Assembly: GCF_024181585.1 (NCBI RefSeq)
Contig: NZ_CP054258.1
Span: forward strand, 1,674,001-1,738,000
DNA length: 64,000 nucleotides
Source: Treponema socranskii subsp. buccale
GTDB lineage: Bacteria > Spirochaetota > Spirochaetia > Treponematales > Treponemataceae
Direction of reading: 5' to 3'
Part shown: positions 14,342 through 24,175 of the stretch, one piece after another
How the letters are laid out: each line of letters begins with the position of its first letter
Position numbering within the stretch: the stretch's first letter is position 1
Notes under the pieces: generated by a model
Database searches by the model: none
What the model was told of the DNA's origin: nothing
The model's input: the letters and a program-made list of their open reading frames with translations, nothing else
Position numbers and translations under genes: made by a program

Positions 14342-15097
14342 TCACCCGGCATAATCGAGCGCGGTAAGTATTTCCGTACGGTCTTTGAAAACCGCGACGG
14401 TGTGCTCTTCGTGCGCGGACGCTTTTCCGTCGGCGGTCAGCACAGTCCAGCCGTTATCCGCCGTCACGACGTCCGCCGTTCCGAGATTGATCATCGGTTC
14501 GATTGCGAGCACCATACCCGCCTGAATGCGCGGATTCGGCCCCGAGGGGCAATTCGGGATCGACGGATCTTCGTGCACGTCGAGACCGACGCCGTGACCG
14601 CAGTATTCGTAGACAACGCCGTAGTTGTGACTCACGGCGATATCGTTGACAGCGTTTGAAATATCGTGGATCCTGTTTCCGACGACGCAGGCGGCGATCC
14701 CCGCGGCAAGGCATTCCCTCGTTACGTCGTCGAGCGCTTTCCATTCGGGACGGACGTTTCCGACCTGCACCGTGTGCGTCGAATCGCTGATAAAACCGTC
14801 CAAATCGATTCCCGCGTCGATCGAAACCAAATCACCGTCGTGGATTATTTTTTTCGTTGATGGAACGCCGTGTATGACCTCTTCATTGATGCTGACGCAC
14901 ACGGCTCCGGGAAAGTTTTCGCGGTACCACGCGGGTTTACCGTGATGGGACAGCATAAAATGCTTGCACATATCGTCGACATCCTTCGTCGACATACCCG
15001 CTTTTACGCGCGGGAGGATTTCGTTGAACATATCCGCAAGCAGGTGACAGGATTTTCTGATACCTGCGATTTCATCGTCATTCTTTAACCGTATCAT
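14342..15097 (-). CDS. map: Methionine aminopeptidase, type I
   Basis: A 251-residue metallopeptidase that removes the initiator Met from new proteins. The metal ligands are recognisable: Asp in VSIDAGIDLDGFISDSTHT, His in YCGHGVGLDVHEDPSIPN, Glu in VLAIEPMI and Glu in AHEEHTVAV. The substrate His is in NEEVIHGVP. The ATG at 15097 has GAGGTG just upstream, so the 8-codon extension in the longer frame is rejected. The intergenic stretch 15098-15324 holds only small inverted repeats, for example CGCTG-6-CAGCG near 15150 and a stem at the dnaJ-like stop (15313-15340). Confidence 0.95.
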   Translation of the reverse strand: MIRLKNDDEIAGIRKSCHLLADMFNEILPRVKAGMSTKDVDDMCKHFMLSHHGKPAWYRENFPGAVCVSINEEVIHGVPSTKKIIHDGDLVSIDAGIDLDGFISDSTHTVQVGNVRPEWKALDDVTRECLAAGIAACVVGNRIHDISNAVNDIAVSHNYGVVYEYCGHGVGLDVHEDPSIPNCPSGPNPRIQAGMVLAIEPMINLGTADVVTADNGWTVLTADGKASAHEEHTVAVFKDRTEILTALDYAG

Positions 15098-15324
15098 AAA
15101 CACCTCGTGTTCGAATGGCAAGTTTTGAAAGCATTAACTAATAACGCTGTGCTGTCAGCGAGAACCCGCCCGCTTAGCCGCGGTCGAGCTTTTAGGGCAG
15201 GCTTCCGTAAGCCAAACGCTCGAAACGGCACGCAGTCGGAACCTCGCTTCCACACAAGTTTTATTTATTTTCAAAACTCGCCATTCAGTTATCATAACAA
15301 ATGGTCGGAAAATTTCAAGTTTTA

Positions 15325-16104
15325 TTAAACTCGAAATTGATCCTTTTTTATCAATCGTTCGCTCTCTTCAAAGCAGATGTCCGCCGTGTGACGATCGCCG
15401 AGCCTGAGATAAGCTTTCGCCATCTTTTTCAAAAAAAACGAATCGTCCGCCGCCGAAAACTTAAGATCGAGAGCCCGCTCCCACGCGTCGAGGGCAAGCT
15501 CGTCGCTCGTATTTCCCTCGATATTGCTTTTTAAAATATGGAGCGCAAACGAAATCACCTCCGGAAAAAAGAGCCTGAAATAATCGCTCTTGTATTCCAT
15601 TTTAATAATCCGCTCGAGCAGCAAAAACGCATCGTAAAATTCGCCGCGCACCGTAAGCTCTTCGGCAAGGATGTAGCCGTAATCCATAAAGTCTTCGCGC
15701 GAAAACCATCTTTCAAGATTAAAGCTCGGACGAGAAGTCATCATGTGTTTGAATTCCGAAACGGCTTCGTCTTCGCGGTGATGCATCAAATCCCAAAATA
15801 TGAGCTTTGCCCTGCTTTCATCGTCACTGCGTTCCGAAAGCCACGCATGATAATCGAACGAATTTGTGCGGGCTTTTCGTATATGATAGCGGCTGAAAAA
15901 AGAATTGTCAAATATGGAACGCTGTCTCGCATCGGAAAGGATGTCGTAGGCTTGCACAAGACGGCGGAACAGGGCGGTCGTTTCGGCATCGCTTTTTTTC
16001 GCCGTATCGGGATGATACTCTTTCGCTTTTTGTCTGAACGCGCGTTTTATCTCCGACGCCGACGCATCGTGCGCTACGCCGAGGATTTCGTAGCAGTTTT
16101 CCAA
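15325..16104 (-). CDS. DnaJ-domain protein
   Basis: A 259-residue protein. Residues 1-68 form a J domain (CYEILGVAHDASASEIKRAF, then KEYHPDTAKKSDAET) with the HPD motif that stimulates the DnaK ATPase. The remainder has no Gly/Phe or zinc-finger region, so this is not the housekeeping DnaJ. It looks helical and repeat-like (LERWFSREDFMDYGYILAEE, AKAYLRLGDRHTADICFEES at the end, TPR-like). It is 12 bases downstream of the stress-protein gene and is probably co-transcribed. Its partner proteins are unknown. Confidence 0.85.
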   Translation of the reverse strand: MENCYEILGVAHDASASEIKRAFRQKAKEYHPDTAKKSDAETTALFRRLVQAYDILSDARQRSIFDNSFFSRYHIRKARTNSFDYHAWLSERSDDESRAKLIFWDLMHHREDEAVSEFKHMMTSRPSFNLERWFSREDFMDYGYILAEELTVRGEFYDAFLLLERIIKMEYKSDYFRLFFPEVISFALHILKSNIEGNTSDELALDAWERALDLKFSAADDSFFLKKMAKAYLRLGDRHTADICFEESERLIKKDQFRV

Positions 16105-16116
16105 GCGGCCGTACCC

Positions 16117-16623
16117 TTATGCGATTTTAAATAATTGCTCTATGTCTTTTTGCTTGACGACGATGACGGAACACTTCGCGGCGGCGATCGTTTGGCTTTG
16201 GTCGAGAGAAACGACATCGCTTCGGTTTGAGCCTGAAGGCGTATACGATACGTCACGTATTTTTCCGCCGAGGAGGATAAAGTCCGCGTTGTAGTCGTCG
16301 GCCGCTTTGACGATCTCCGCCCATACGGATCCGTTGAGCAGTTCCGTTTCGGCGGTAACGCCTTTCGACTTTGCCAAATCTCCGGTATATGCGAGATATT
16401 TTTTTCCGTCGGCGATGAGATTCTCTTCATATATCTTACGCTCGTCGCTTGCAAAAAATTTCGACAGCGTCAGGCGCTTGATCGTCGCGGTATCGACGAC
16501 GTATATAAACTTCAGATCGAGGTGATAGGTCTTTGCCATAATGATGCCGTACATTGCAGCGTGAATAGAAGCTTCGGATCCGTTGACGGCGACAAGAATA
16601 CGGCTGAAAAGCGGTTTACTCAT
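16117..16623 (-). CDS. Universal stress protein (UspA family)
   Basis: A 168-residue cytosolic protein with the Usp fold: FSRILVAVNGSEASIHAAMY at the start (strand 1 and Asp/Ser region), LKFIYVVD, VTAETELLNGSVWAEIVKAA, ADFILLGG, and a C-terminal SQTIAAAKCSVIVVK. The usual ATP motif G-x2-G-x9-GS is only partly kept (GGKIRDVSYTPSGSNRSD), so nucleotide binding is uncertain. GGAGG precedes the start. Confidence 0.85.
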   Translation of the reverse strand: MSKPLFSRILVAVNGSEASIHAAMYGIIMAKTYHLDLKFIYVVDTATIKRLTLSKFFASDERKIYEENLIADGKKYLAYTGDLAKSKGVTAETELLNGSVWAEIVKAADDYNADFILLGGKIRDVSYTPSGSNRSDVVSLDQSQTIAAAKCSVIVVKQKDIEQLFKIA

Positions 16624-16636
16624 TGCATACCTCCAT

Positions 16637-16840
16637 AAAAACTTTTGCAGGAAGCATAGGCTTCCGAAAAAGTTTTTAGCCGTGCGCAGATGCGCACTCG
16701 TAAATAATCGAGTTTGCGGGAATACAACAGTATCTATTCATCCGATCCCGGACAAAACAATAAATTTTGCATCCCCGACAAATTTATACGCAAACTCGAG
16801 ATACAAAGCGGCGGCGCTGTTTCAGACGCCGCTTTGTATC
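16637..16840. repeat. Intergenic array of four inverted repeats between atpD and the usp gene
   Basis: In order: AAAAACTTTT / AAAAGTTTTT enclosing GGAAG / CTTCC (16637-16677); GTGCGCA-GA-TGCGCAC (16682-16697); TCGAGTTTGCG (16708-16718) pairing with CGCAAACTCGA (16789-16799); and a perfect 14-bp stem GATACAAAGCGGCG (16800-16813) with CGCCGCTTTGTATC (16827-16840), whose loop contains GCTGTTTCAG. The last hairpin is 20 bases beyond the atpD stop. Confidence 0.8.
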
Positions 16841-16860
16841 CTACCTCCATCGACTATCGG

Positions 16861-17481
16861 CTATCGCCTGTTGCGGTTTTTAAGCGCTTTGAGCGTAAAG
16901 ATATTTTCACGATCACGCTCTTCAAGTACGCTTTCGATATATTTTTTCGTTTCGCTCGTCTGCGGGATGATCATTTTGTCGAGCGCGTTGACCCGCCGCT
17001 GCGTTTTTTTCACTTCGCCCGCGAGCCGCCATACGATCGTGCGGATCGACGCCATTTTCGTCAAAAGCGCGAGCAGCCGAAAAAAGAGATCCATCGCTTT
17101 ATCGCTGTCGGATGAAGTGCCCATAAACGAATAAAACAATTCTTTTTTCGGCAGTTCGACATCGAGCGATTTGAACGACATGCCGCCGAGCGTTTCCTGC
17201 TTTTCGTGTATGACAAAATCGTAGTGCACGCCGTGCGATATGCGCTCGACTTGATCGCTTCCCATGCTCGCAAGCATTTTCCGAAACGCGGGATACGCTT
17301 CGTCGATCACTTTGTCGATGTCGTGCTCGAGGAGCTTGACGTTTTCGACCATGTGCATGAGTTCCATGACGAGGATTTCACGCTTTTGTTCCAAGAGATC
17401 GTAGCCGTTTTTGGACACGGCAAGCTGCTCTTTCATGGCGAGGAGATTCGATTTTGTCGGCGCAATATTCAGTTTTGCCAT
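16861..17481 (-). CDS. atpD: V-type ATPase subunit D (ATPase 1)
   Basis: A 206-residue central rotor-stalk subunit, mostly coiled coil. It has the family start LNIAPTKSNLLAMKEQLAVSKNGYDLLEQKREIL and the paired C-terminal helix RRVNALDKMIIPQTSETKKYIESVLEERDREN. It is last in the ATPase 1 operon, 3 bases after the B subunit gene. Confidence 0.93.
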   Translation of the reverse strand: MAKLNIAPTKSNLLAMKEQLAVSKNGYDLLEQKREILVMELMHMVENVKLLEHDIDKVIDEAYPAFRKMLASMGSDQVERISHGVHYDFVIHEKQETLGGMSFKSLDVELPKKELFYSFMGTSSDSDKAMDLFFRLLALLTKMASIRTIVWRLAGEVKKTQRRVNALDKMIIPQTSETKKYIESVLEERDRENIFTLKALKNRNRR

Positions 17482-17484
17482 AGG

Positions 17485-18906
17485 CTAGTTCCGCTCCGCA
17501 TCTCCGCTTTCGTCTTCGCTTTTCGGCATATACTTTTCGATATATTCCGGTTTGATGCGGTAGAGCTCTTCGCGCGGCAGCGTCGCCAAAATCTTCCAGC
17601 CCAAGTCGAGCGTCTGTTCTATCGTGCGGTTTTCGTATTCGCCCTGCATCAAAAATTCGTTTTCGAATTTATCGCCGAACTTGAGGTACTCGCGGTCGAG
17701 CGGCGAAAGCTCTTCGTCGCCGATAATCGCCGCGAGGTTCCGCACCGACTTTACTTTCGAATACGAAGCGAAAAGCTGGCTCGAAACGTTCGCGTGATCT
17801 TCCCGCGTCATGACCCTGCCGTCCTTTGCAACTCCGATACCGTCTTTCATGAGGCGTGAAAGGCTCGGAAGCCCCGCGACGGGCGGATACAATCCTTTTT
17901 GCGAAAGCTCTCTGTCGAGAACGATCTGCCCTTCGGTGATATAGCCGGTCAAGTCGGGAATAGGATGCGATATGTCGTCGTTCGGCATCGTCAAAATCGG
18001 AATCTGCGTGATCGAACCGGCCGAGCCCTTGATGCGCCCCGCCCGTTCGTAAAGTTCCGCGAGATCGGAATAGAGGTAGCCGGGATACCCTTTGCGGCCG
18101 GGTACTTCGCCACGCGTCGTCGAGATTTCGCGGAGCGCTTCGCAGTAATTCGTCATATCGGTGAGCACGACGAGAACGTGCATGCCTTTTTTGAACGCGA
18201 GGTATTCCGCCGCCGTAAGCGCACACCTCGGCGTGATGATGCGTTCGATGGACGGAGCGTCGGCAAGCGACTGAAACATGACGACTTTCGAAAGGACGCC
18301 CGATTCTTCAAAGGTGTCGGTAAAAAAGCGCGCGATATCGTATTTGATTCCCATGCCGGCAAAGACCATGACGAACTGTTCGTCGCTCGAGCGGAGCTTT
18401 GCCTGACGGATAATCTGCGCGGCGAGCTTATTGTGCGGTAAACCGTTGCCGCTGAAAATCGGAAGCTTTTGTCCGCGCACGAGCGAGTTCATGCCGTCGA
18501 TCGCCGAAATACCCGTTTGGATAAAATCGCGCGGGTAGATACGCGCATAGGGATTGATCGGGTTTCCGTTTATATTGACGAGTTCCGACGATACGATGGG
18601 GGGGTATCCGTCGATAGGATCGCCTAAGCCGTTGAAGATGCGTCCGAGCAAACCTTCACCGACGCGCAGTTCGAGCGGCGTGTCGAGGAATTCGTAGGTC
18701 GTCGCATCGAGGTCGAGGCCGGTCGTATTGCCGAAAATCTGAACGACCGCCGCGTCTTCGGAAAGATCCATGACGCGCCCGATACGCTTGTTTCCGTTTC
18801 TGTCCCGCACGCACACCGTTTCGAGGTAAAAAATATTTTCGGTTCGGCGGACGATGACGATAGGACCGTCGACCGACGTCATTCCGCGGTATTCTATTCC
18901 TTTCAT
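17485..18906 (-). CDS. atpB: V-type ATPase subunit B (ATPase 1)
   Basis: A 473-residue non-catalytic nucleotide-binding subunit of the V1 head. It starts [18 protein letters not shown] and contains the conserved [32 protein letters not shown], where catalytic subunits have a P-loop, plus [33 protein letters not shown] and [13 protein letters not shown]. Its start overlaps the end of the A gene by 4 bases, indicating coupled translation. Confidence 0.96.
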   Translation of the reverse strand: MKGIEYRGMTSVDGPIVIVRRTENIFYLETVCVRDRNGNKRIGRVMDLSEDAAVVQIFGNTTGLDLDATTYEFLDTPLELRVGEGLLGRIFNGLGDPIDGYPPIVSSELVNINGNPINPYARIYPRDFIQTGISAIDGMNSLVRGQKLPIFSGNGLPHNKLAAQIIRQAKLRSSDEQFVMVFAGMGIKYDIARFFTDTFEESGVLSKVVMFQSLADAPSIERIITPRCALTAAEYLAFKKGMHVLVVLTDMTNYCEALREISTTRGEVPGRKGYPGYLYSDLAELYERAGRIKGSAGSITQIPILTMPNDDISHPIPDLTGYITEGQIVLDRELSQKGLYPPVAGLPSLSRLMKDGIGVAKDGRVMTREDHANVSSQLFASYSKVKSVRNLAAIIGDEELSPLDREYLKFGDKFENEFLMQGEYENRTIEQTLDLGWKILATLPREELYRIKPEYIEKYMPKSEDESGDAERN

Positions 18907-20693
18907 ACGCTGCCTGTCCTTCGATAGAGCCGTCTCAATTCGTCGAGCTGATTTTCAAGGTGCACTTTTACGTCCTGAATTTTATCGGCTTCGTCGTTCG
19001 TGTACTTCGACTTGATGCGCATGATCTCTTCGCGTACCGGCAGCCCCGTCAATTTGACCAGGGGTGCGCCGCTTTTTACGAGCGCAAGCGCCTCCGAATA
19101 ATAGTCCATAATGAGCACGAGGATTGCAATCTGTTTTTTCGAAACGCAGTACGCGTCGATTTCGTCGAATTGATCCTGCTGCAAAAATCCGTTTTTAATC
19201 ATTTCCGCAACCGAAAGCACGAGGCGGTCGGCGTCGGGAAGCGCGTCGGGACCGATGAGGCGCACGATTTGCTGCAGGTGCTGTTCCCGTTTTAAAAGAT
19301 CGAGCGCTCCGGTGCGCACCGACGACCACTCGGGGTTGTGGCGTTCCCACCAGCCCTTCACTTCGTCGGCATATTCGGAATACGAATCGATCCAGCCGAT
19401 AGCCGGATAATGGCGCGCGTTTGCCAAATCCCGATCGAGCGCCCAAAAGCAGCGGATAAATCGCTTTGTGTGCTGAGTGACGGGCTCGGAAAAATCGCCT
19501 CCCGGAGGAGAAACCGCGCCGATAACGGAAACAGATCCTTCCCTCCCGCACAGCGAATTGATGCGTCCCGCCCGCTCGTAAAAACTTGCAAGTCGCGTCG
19601 GGAGGTAGGCGGGAAAGCCTTCTTCGGCAGGCATCTCTTCCATGCGGCCGGAAAGCTCGCGGAGCGCTTCCGCCCAGCGGCTCGTCGAATCGGCCATGAT
19701 CGCGACCGCCATACCCATATCGCGGTAATATTCGGCGAGCGTGATGCCCGAATACAGCGACACTTCGCGCGCGGCAACGGGCATATTCGACGTATTTGCG
19801 ATGAGGATCGTGCGTTCCATAATGGAACGTCCCGTCCGCGGATCGACGATTTCGGGGAATTCGGTGAGAACGTCGGTCATTTCGTTTCCGCGCTCTCCGC
19901 AGCCGATGTAGACGATGAGATCCGCGTCGCACCACTTTGCAATGGCATGCTGCGTCATCGTTTTGCCCGTACCGAAGCCGCCGGGGATAGCAGCCGTACC
20001 GCCCTTCGACAGCGGGAAAAACACGTCGATAACGCGGAGCCCCGTAACGAGGGGCTGGGATACCGTAAGCTTATCGGTATAGGGACGCGGAGTGCGAACC
20101 GGCCAATACTGCGAAAGTTTTATCTCTTCGTCCAATTCCGTCGTCGCAATGACGTCGTCGACGGTACAATCGCAGCTTCCTTTAAATGTTTTAAGCACGC
20201 GCCCGCGGATATAGGGCGGCACCATAATCGTATGCAAAACGGACGGCGTTTCCTGCACCGTCCCGAGCGCGGATCCCGGCGCTATCGGAGAGCCCTCCCC
20301 GATCGTTTTTCCGTCGGAAGTTTTTCCGGCATCGAAGTGCCAGGTCTTTTTCGTGTCGAGCGGTTCGGTGCGCTGACCCGGAAGCAAAAACGCAGTCCCG
20401 TCTTCGTACATCGATTCGAGCGGGCGCTGGATGCCGTCGTAAATCGTGCCGACAAGACCCGGCCCGAGCCTGAGCGACAGCGGACGTCCGTAGCTTACGA
20501 TCTTTTCACCGACGCGCATACCTGTGTCGTCTTCGTAAACCTGAACGGTTGCTTTGCCTGTATTTTGCCTGATGATTTCGCCGATGAGTTTTTTTTCACC
20601 GACATCGACGACATCGTATAATCCGCATTCGTCGAGCCCCTCGGCAAAAACGATGGGGCCGGAGATGCGCGTAATTTTCCCTTCAACAGTCAT
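18903..20693 (-). CDS. atpA: V-type ATPase catalytic subunit A (ATPase 1)
   Basis: A 596-residue catalytic subunit. Walker A reads [11 protein letters not shown] (the usual form is GPFGSGKT), with catalytic Glu region [31 protein letters not shown], and [18 protein letters not shown] bulge domain typical of A subunits spans about residues 115-185. It overlaps the E gene upstream and the B gene downstream by 4 bases each. Together with B, D, E and F it forms the soluble head and stalk. Confidence 0.97.
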   Translation of the reverse strand: MTVEGKITRISGPIVFAEGLDECGLYDVVDVGEKKLIGEIIRQNTGKATVQVYEDDTGMRVGEKIVSYGRPLSLRLGPGLVGTIYDGIQRPLESMYEDGTAFLLPGQRTEPLDTKKTWHFDAGKTSDGKTIGEGSPIAPGSALGTVQETPSVLHTIMVPPYIRGRVLKTFKGSCDCTVDDVIATTELDEEIKLSQYWPVRTPRPYTDKLTVSQPLVTGLRVIDVFFPLSKGGTAAIPGGFGTGKTMTQHAIAKWCDADLIVYIGCGERGNEMTDVLTEFPEIVDPRTGRSIMERTILIANTSNMPVAAREVSLYSGITLAEYYRDMGMAVAIMADSTSRWAEALRELSGRMEEMPAEEGFPAYLPTRLASFYERAGRINSLCGREGSVSVIGAVSPPGGDFSEPVTQHTKRFIRCFWALDRDLANARHYPAIGWIDSYSEYADEVKGWWERHNPEWSSVRTGALDLLKREQHLQQIVRLIGPDALPDADRLVLSVAEMIKNGFLQQDQFDEIDAYCVSKKQIAILVLIMDYYSEALALVKSGAPLVKLTGLPVREEIMRIKSKYTNDEADKIQDVKVHLENQLDELRRLYRRTGSV

Positions 20694-21325
20694 GAATTAA
20701 ACCTCCCGCCGAACAGAGCTTTGGCGAGTTCCGCGCGGTGTTCCGTTTCAAGCTCGCCGACAATTTGCGAAAGCGTCAGACGGCAGCGGATCGTTGTATC
20801 TTCCGTTTCGAGGATGATGCCCTCTTTAAATGTCAAACCGTCGATTCCTTCGTCGCCGCTCTTTTCGTACGCGACAGAGGTACAGGATACAAGCGGCACG
20901 CCTGCTTTTTTCAAAGCAGCTTCCGCGCGCGCGGCATCGAAGCCGAACACGAGCGCGTTCACTTTTTGCGAAGCGACAACCGCCTTATACGCGTTCCATC
21001 GGCGTACGGCGAGCGCGATACGCTTTTCCTCCCCCAGCGCGTCGAGGTACGAATCGATCGCTTTGACAATCGCGCCTTCGATAAACGAAACGAGAAAACG
21101 CTCTTTTTCAAGCGGGACGACGGCGTCTCTGTCGGCTTGATAGCTTTCCGTCTTTTTTTGATATTCGGCGGTTTTTTCTTCTTTTAATGTTTCGACGCGG
21201 CGCGCGACATCGGCGACGAGCGCTTTTCCGTCGCTGTCGGCTTTTGCCAAAATACGTTCCGCTTTTTTCCGTGCGTCCGTTTCGATTTCTTTGTCGAGAA
21301 CTTCGGTCGAGCGTAATTCTTCCAT
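20690..21325 (-). CDS. atpE: V-type ATPase subunit E (ATPase 1)
   Basis: A 211-residue peripheral-stalk protein. The long charged N-terminal helix ([20 protein letters not shown] and onward) and the globular C-terminal part ending in [17 protein letters not shown] fit the E family. Located between F and A as in other V-ATPase operons. Confidence 0.85.
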   Translation of the reverse strand: MEELRSTEVLDKEIETDARKKAERILAKADSDGKALVADVARRVETLKEEKTAEYQKKTESYQADRDAVVPLEKERFLVSFIEGAIVKAIDSYLDALGEEKRIALAVRRWNAYKAVVASQKVNALVFGFDAARAEAALKKAGVPLVSCTSVAYEKSGDEGIDGLTFKEGIILETEDTTIRCRLTLSQIVGELETEHRAELAKALFGGRFNS

Positions 21326-21337
21326 AACAACAATCCT

Positions 21338-21670
21338 TTAAATTTTTACGCCGATTGCTTCCCCGATCGCTTCGGTAAGCGTTTTGCGCCCGCTCAAATG
21401 GCCTTCGAGACCGGGTATCTCTACGATAAGCGGATAGTCGGCCGTCTTTTGCCATTCGAGTTCTTCGTCTTGAATATACGAGGCGGCGCTTTCCGTGAGA
21501 ATGAGGACGCGGGGAATCTTTTCAACGGGAACGGATACGGGACCGCCCCTGCCGGTAACGCGGTTAAACGATTCCAGCACTTCCTGCCGCGTTTCGGCTA
21601 TTGCGCCGTCGACGCCGACAAGTCGGAATGCGAGAACCATTTCGCGTTCACCGATCACAAAATAGTTCAA
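21338..21670 (-). CDS. atpF: V-type ATPase subunit F (ATPase 1)
   Basis: A 110-residue rotor-stalk subunit. The F-family start is present: MNYFVIGEREMVLAFRLVGVDG, then RVLILTESAASYIQ and YPLIVEIPGLEG. It is 12 bases upstream of atpE in the same operon. The second ATPase operon in this window has no visible F gene. Confidence 0.9.
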   Translation of the reverse strand: MNYFVIGEREMVLAFRLVGVDGAIAETRQEVLESFNRVTGRGGPVSVPVEKIPRVLILTESAASYIQDEELEWQKTADYPLIVEIPGLEGHLSGRKTLTEAIGEAIGVKI

Positions 21671-21685
21671 ATCGATGATCCTCGA

Positions 21686-22012
21686 TCAGTTGATGATAAG
21701 GAATCCGATCAAAAAGCCCCAGAGGCAAATACCTTCGGCAAGACCGACGAAAGGAAGCGCTTTTCCCGAAAGGTTCGCGTTTTCGCTCATCGCGCCCATA
21801 GCCGCCGCTCCGATTTTACCGACGGCCATACCGCCGCCGATGCACGCGATGCCGACCGCAAGAGCCGCAGCGATGTAGCGGATACCGCCGCTCACGGAAG
21901 CTTTCGATTCCACAGCAGGTGCGCTCTGCGTTTCATTTGAAGACTGCGCGAAAAGCGCTCCGACCGAAAACATTGCCGAAAGAACGGCAACCGCGATAAG
22001 TTTTTTATACAT
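21686..22012 (-). CDS. atpK: V-type ATPase proteolipid subunit K, one-hairpin type (ATPase 1)
   Basis: A 108-residue membrane rotor subunit. A signal-like N-terminus (MYKKLIAVAVLSAMFSVGAL) precedes one helical hairpin: IRYIAAALAVGIACIGGGMAVGK, then ALPFVGLAEGICLWGFLIGF with the ion-binding Glu93. By alignment with Na+-type c rings, the usual helix-1 Gln is Val and the residue after the Glu is Gly rather than Ser/Thr. Na+ ligands therefore appear absent and H+ coupling is inferred. About 140 bases separate it from atpI; that gap contains a stem-loop. Confidence 0.88.
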   Translation of the reverse strand: MYKKLIAVAVLSAMFSVGALFAQSSNETQSAPAVESKASVSGGIRYIAAALAVGIACIGGGMAVGKIGAAAMGAMSENANLSGKALPFVGLAEGICLWGFLIGFLIIN

Positions 22013-22017
22013 AGAAA

Positions 22018-22150
22018 CTCCCGTTTTCGGACATTATCAGCATCCGAAAAAGTTTTTTGATCCTGCGCACTCTTCGAAGCGCGGAGCTGTACTCCGACGT
22101 TCCGACAAGCGCACGCTCTATATTCGAGTCTGCAACGCAAACTCATGAGG
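22018..22150. repeat. Intergenic stem-loop between atpI and atpK
   Basis: TTTTCGGA-11-TCCGAAAA (about 22023-22049) is followed by further small inverted repeats around GCGCACTCTTCGAAGCGCGG. It may adjust mRNA stability so that the multi-copy K subunit is made in excess. Confidence 0.5.
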
Positions 22151-22154
22151 CACC

Positions 22155-24146
22155 CTATTGCGCGGCGCCCTGTTTATACGTAAAGCAAAACGGCGAAAAC
22201 TCGACACCCGTTTCATTGAAAAACTTTGAAAAGAATTCGTAGTACTGCAGACGCACGACTTGGATCGCGACGATCATACCTTCGAGCACGATGACGAGTG
22301 CGTTTCCGAGCACCGTTACGATGATACCGCCCGGAGAGCCGATCATGTCGGCGAGCATCGAAATGACGAACGCGAGCACCGCATGCGCGAGCGCAAACGC
22401 GCCGACGCGCAAAAAGCTCACCGAATTCGAAAGATAGGTCGAAATCACTTCGATGAGTTCGACGACGCCCGAAATGACGAGCGCACCGATACCGTTTTCG
22501 GCGATGGGACGCTCTCCGTCGACGAGGCGCTCAAAGGGCTCTCCGAATGCGGCAAAGAACATGAACACGCCGATCGCGATAAAGTCGAAGCGCGACGCCG
22601 TTTGATGGAAAAACAAAACGCGCACGACGAGCGCGACGATGTACCAAAAAAAGCACGCGCCGGCAAGCCCCGTCTTTCCGAAAAGCGCGCGGCCGGGTTT
22701 TCGCACGATGAATTTATTCGTAATATTGATTATCAAACCGATCGTATTGATGAGAAAGCCGACGGCGATCGCGACGCCGAACATCGCAAACATCGCCGAC
22801 GTATCGGTTCCCGACGGCATGAGCTTTACGATGGGCGCGTGCGGCTTTCCGAACAATCCCGTCACCCAATACGCAAAAGGCTCGAGCAGCGTTTCGTTCG
22901 TAAAAAACTCGCCCGTCAAAAGTCCCATGATCATACTGCTCGCTCCGACTGCGATAAAGACGGGCGCGGATCTGTTGTACGTGCCGATGCGTAAAATCCG
23001 TTTTTCGAGCAAAATACCGAGTACGAAGATGACGAAGCCCTGTCCGAAATCTCCGAACATAATGCCGAACAAAAGCGTAAAAAAGAGCGCGACGAAGGGT
23101 GTCGGATCGATCGTACCGTAGACGGGCGCGCCGTAGCTGAAAAGCATGCGCTCGAAACCTTTGACGAATTTCCGGTGATGCACTTCGACCGGCACCTGCT
23201 CTTTTCCGTTTATGACCGACGGCACTTCGGACGGCAGATATTCGCGGATCGCGATCCGCCCCTCCGTGAGCTGGTCGAGCTCTTTCATCATCGCGTCGCT
23301 GTCCCTTGCTGAAATCCAACCGGTCAATCGGTATACGAGTTCGGTCGACTGCAGCTTCGATTCGACGTCCTGAATCTGCATACCGATCGAAAACGAGCCG
23401 AGGAGCGCGAGCAGTTTTTCGCGGTGCGTTTCGGCGAAATTGCTGCGCTCTTTTTCCATTTCGGCAACTTTTTGCGCAGCGACGATTTTTTCGTTTTTGA
23501 GGCCGGCAAGCACATCGTCGGGGATACCTTTAAAATCCTGGGGAATTTCCATATTGACGAAATTAAATTTTTTCAATTCCGTGTCGAGGGCAAAGCGCCC
23601 CTTTTTCGAAGACGCCGCGAGGATGCGAGAATTGTCGTTGCCGAGCGGAATGACGACAGCCCGCTCCCCGACCGCATCTTTGAGCGCTTCGAACAGCGTC
23701 GGATCGATTTTTCCGATTCTCAGCGAAAGAAACGAAAGATGTTCGAGCTCCGAATACGACGCTTTCAAGTTCGAAAACGCGAGCGCTTCTTTGTACGCGT
23801 CGTCGACCCGCTTGGCTTCTTCGATGCTTCCGGTAACGCGCCGCTTCAAATCGTCGACGGAGGCGAGCAGTTTTGCAGCGTCGTCCCTGTCCGCGTCGGA
23901 AGGCGCACTGCACGATCGCCCGTCGTCCGTTCTGTCGGGGACGGCGAGAAAGATGCGGGCGCGCTGGAGATTGTCGAAAAATTCTTTATCCGCGTTTTTA
24001 AAACTTTCGGAAGAGGCGGCGTCTCCTCCCTGCAGCTTTGTCTGAAACTGAAAGTTACCCTTTTTGCCGAGATATTCGATCACTTTCGAAATATCCTGTC
24101 GGAGCGTCATAAGCTCTATGAGCCTCATTTCAGTCGTTCGTGCCAT
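22155..24146 (-). CDS. atpI: V-type ATPase subunit I (ATPase 1)
   Basis: A 663-residue membrane stator subunit. A soluble coiled-coil N-terminal half (to about residue 330, with LVYRLTGWISARDSDAMMKEL) is followed by about seven or eight membrane helices, including PTPFVALFFTLLFGIMFGDFGQG and the conserved end YLSNSVSFLRVGAFALAHAVLAFVI. These helices form the ion half-channels beside the K ring. The start at 24146 is supported by family length; an inner ATG at residue 7 is possible. Confidence 0.95.
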   Translation of the reverse strand: MARTTEMRLIELMTLRQDISKVIEYLGKKGNFQFQTKLQGGDAASSESFKNADKEFFDNLQRARIFLAVPDRTDDGRSCSAPSDADRDDAAKLLASVDDLKRRVTGSIEEAKRVDDAYKEALAFSNLKASYSELEHLSFLSLRIGKIDPTLFEALKDAVGERAVVIPLGNDNSRILAASSKKGRFALDTELKKFNFVNMEIPQDFKGIPDDVLAGLKNEKIVAAQKVAEMEKERSNFAETHREKLLALLGSFSIGMQIQDVESKLQSTELVYRLTGWISARDSDAMMKELDQLTEGRIAIREYLPSEVPSVINGKEQVPVEVHHRKFVKGFERMLFSYGAPVYGTIDPTPFVALFFTLLFGIMFGDFGQGFVIFVLGILLEKRILRIGTYNRSAPVFIAVGASSMIMGLLTGEFFTNETLLEPFAYWVTGLFGKPHAPIVKLMPSGTDTSAMFAMFGVAIAVGFLINTIGLIINITNKFIVRKPGRALFGKTGLAGACFFWYIVALVVRVLFFHQTASRFDFIAIGVFMFFAAFGEPFERLVDGERPIAENGIGALVISGVVELIEVISTYLSNSVSFLRVGAFALAHAVLAFVISMLADMIGSPGGIIVTVLGNALVIVLEGMIVAIQVVRLQYYEFFSKFFNETGVEFSPFCFTYKQGAAQ

Positions 24147-24175
24147 ATTTTACCTTCTCGCTTTTTGCTGCAATA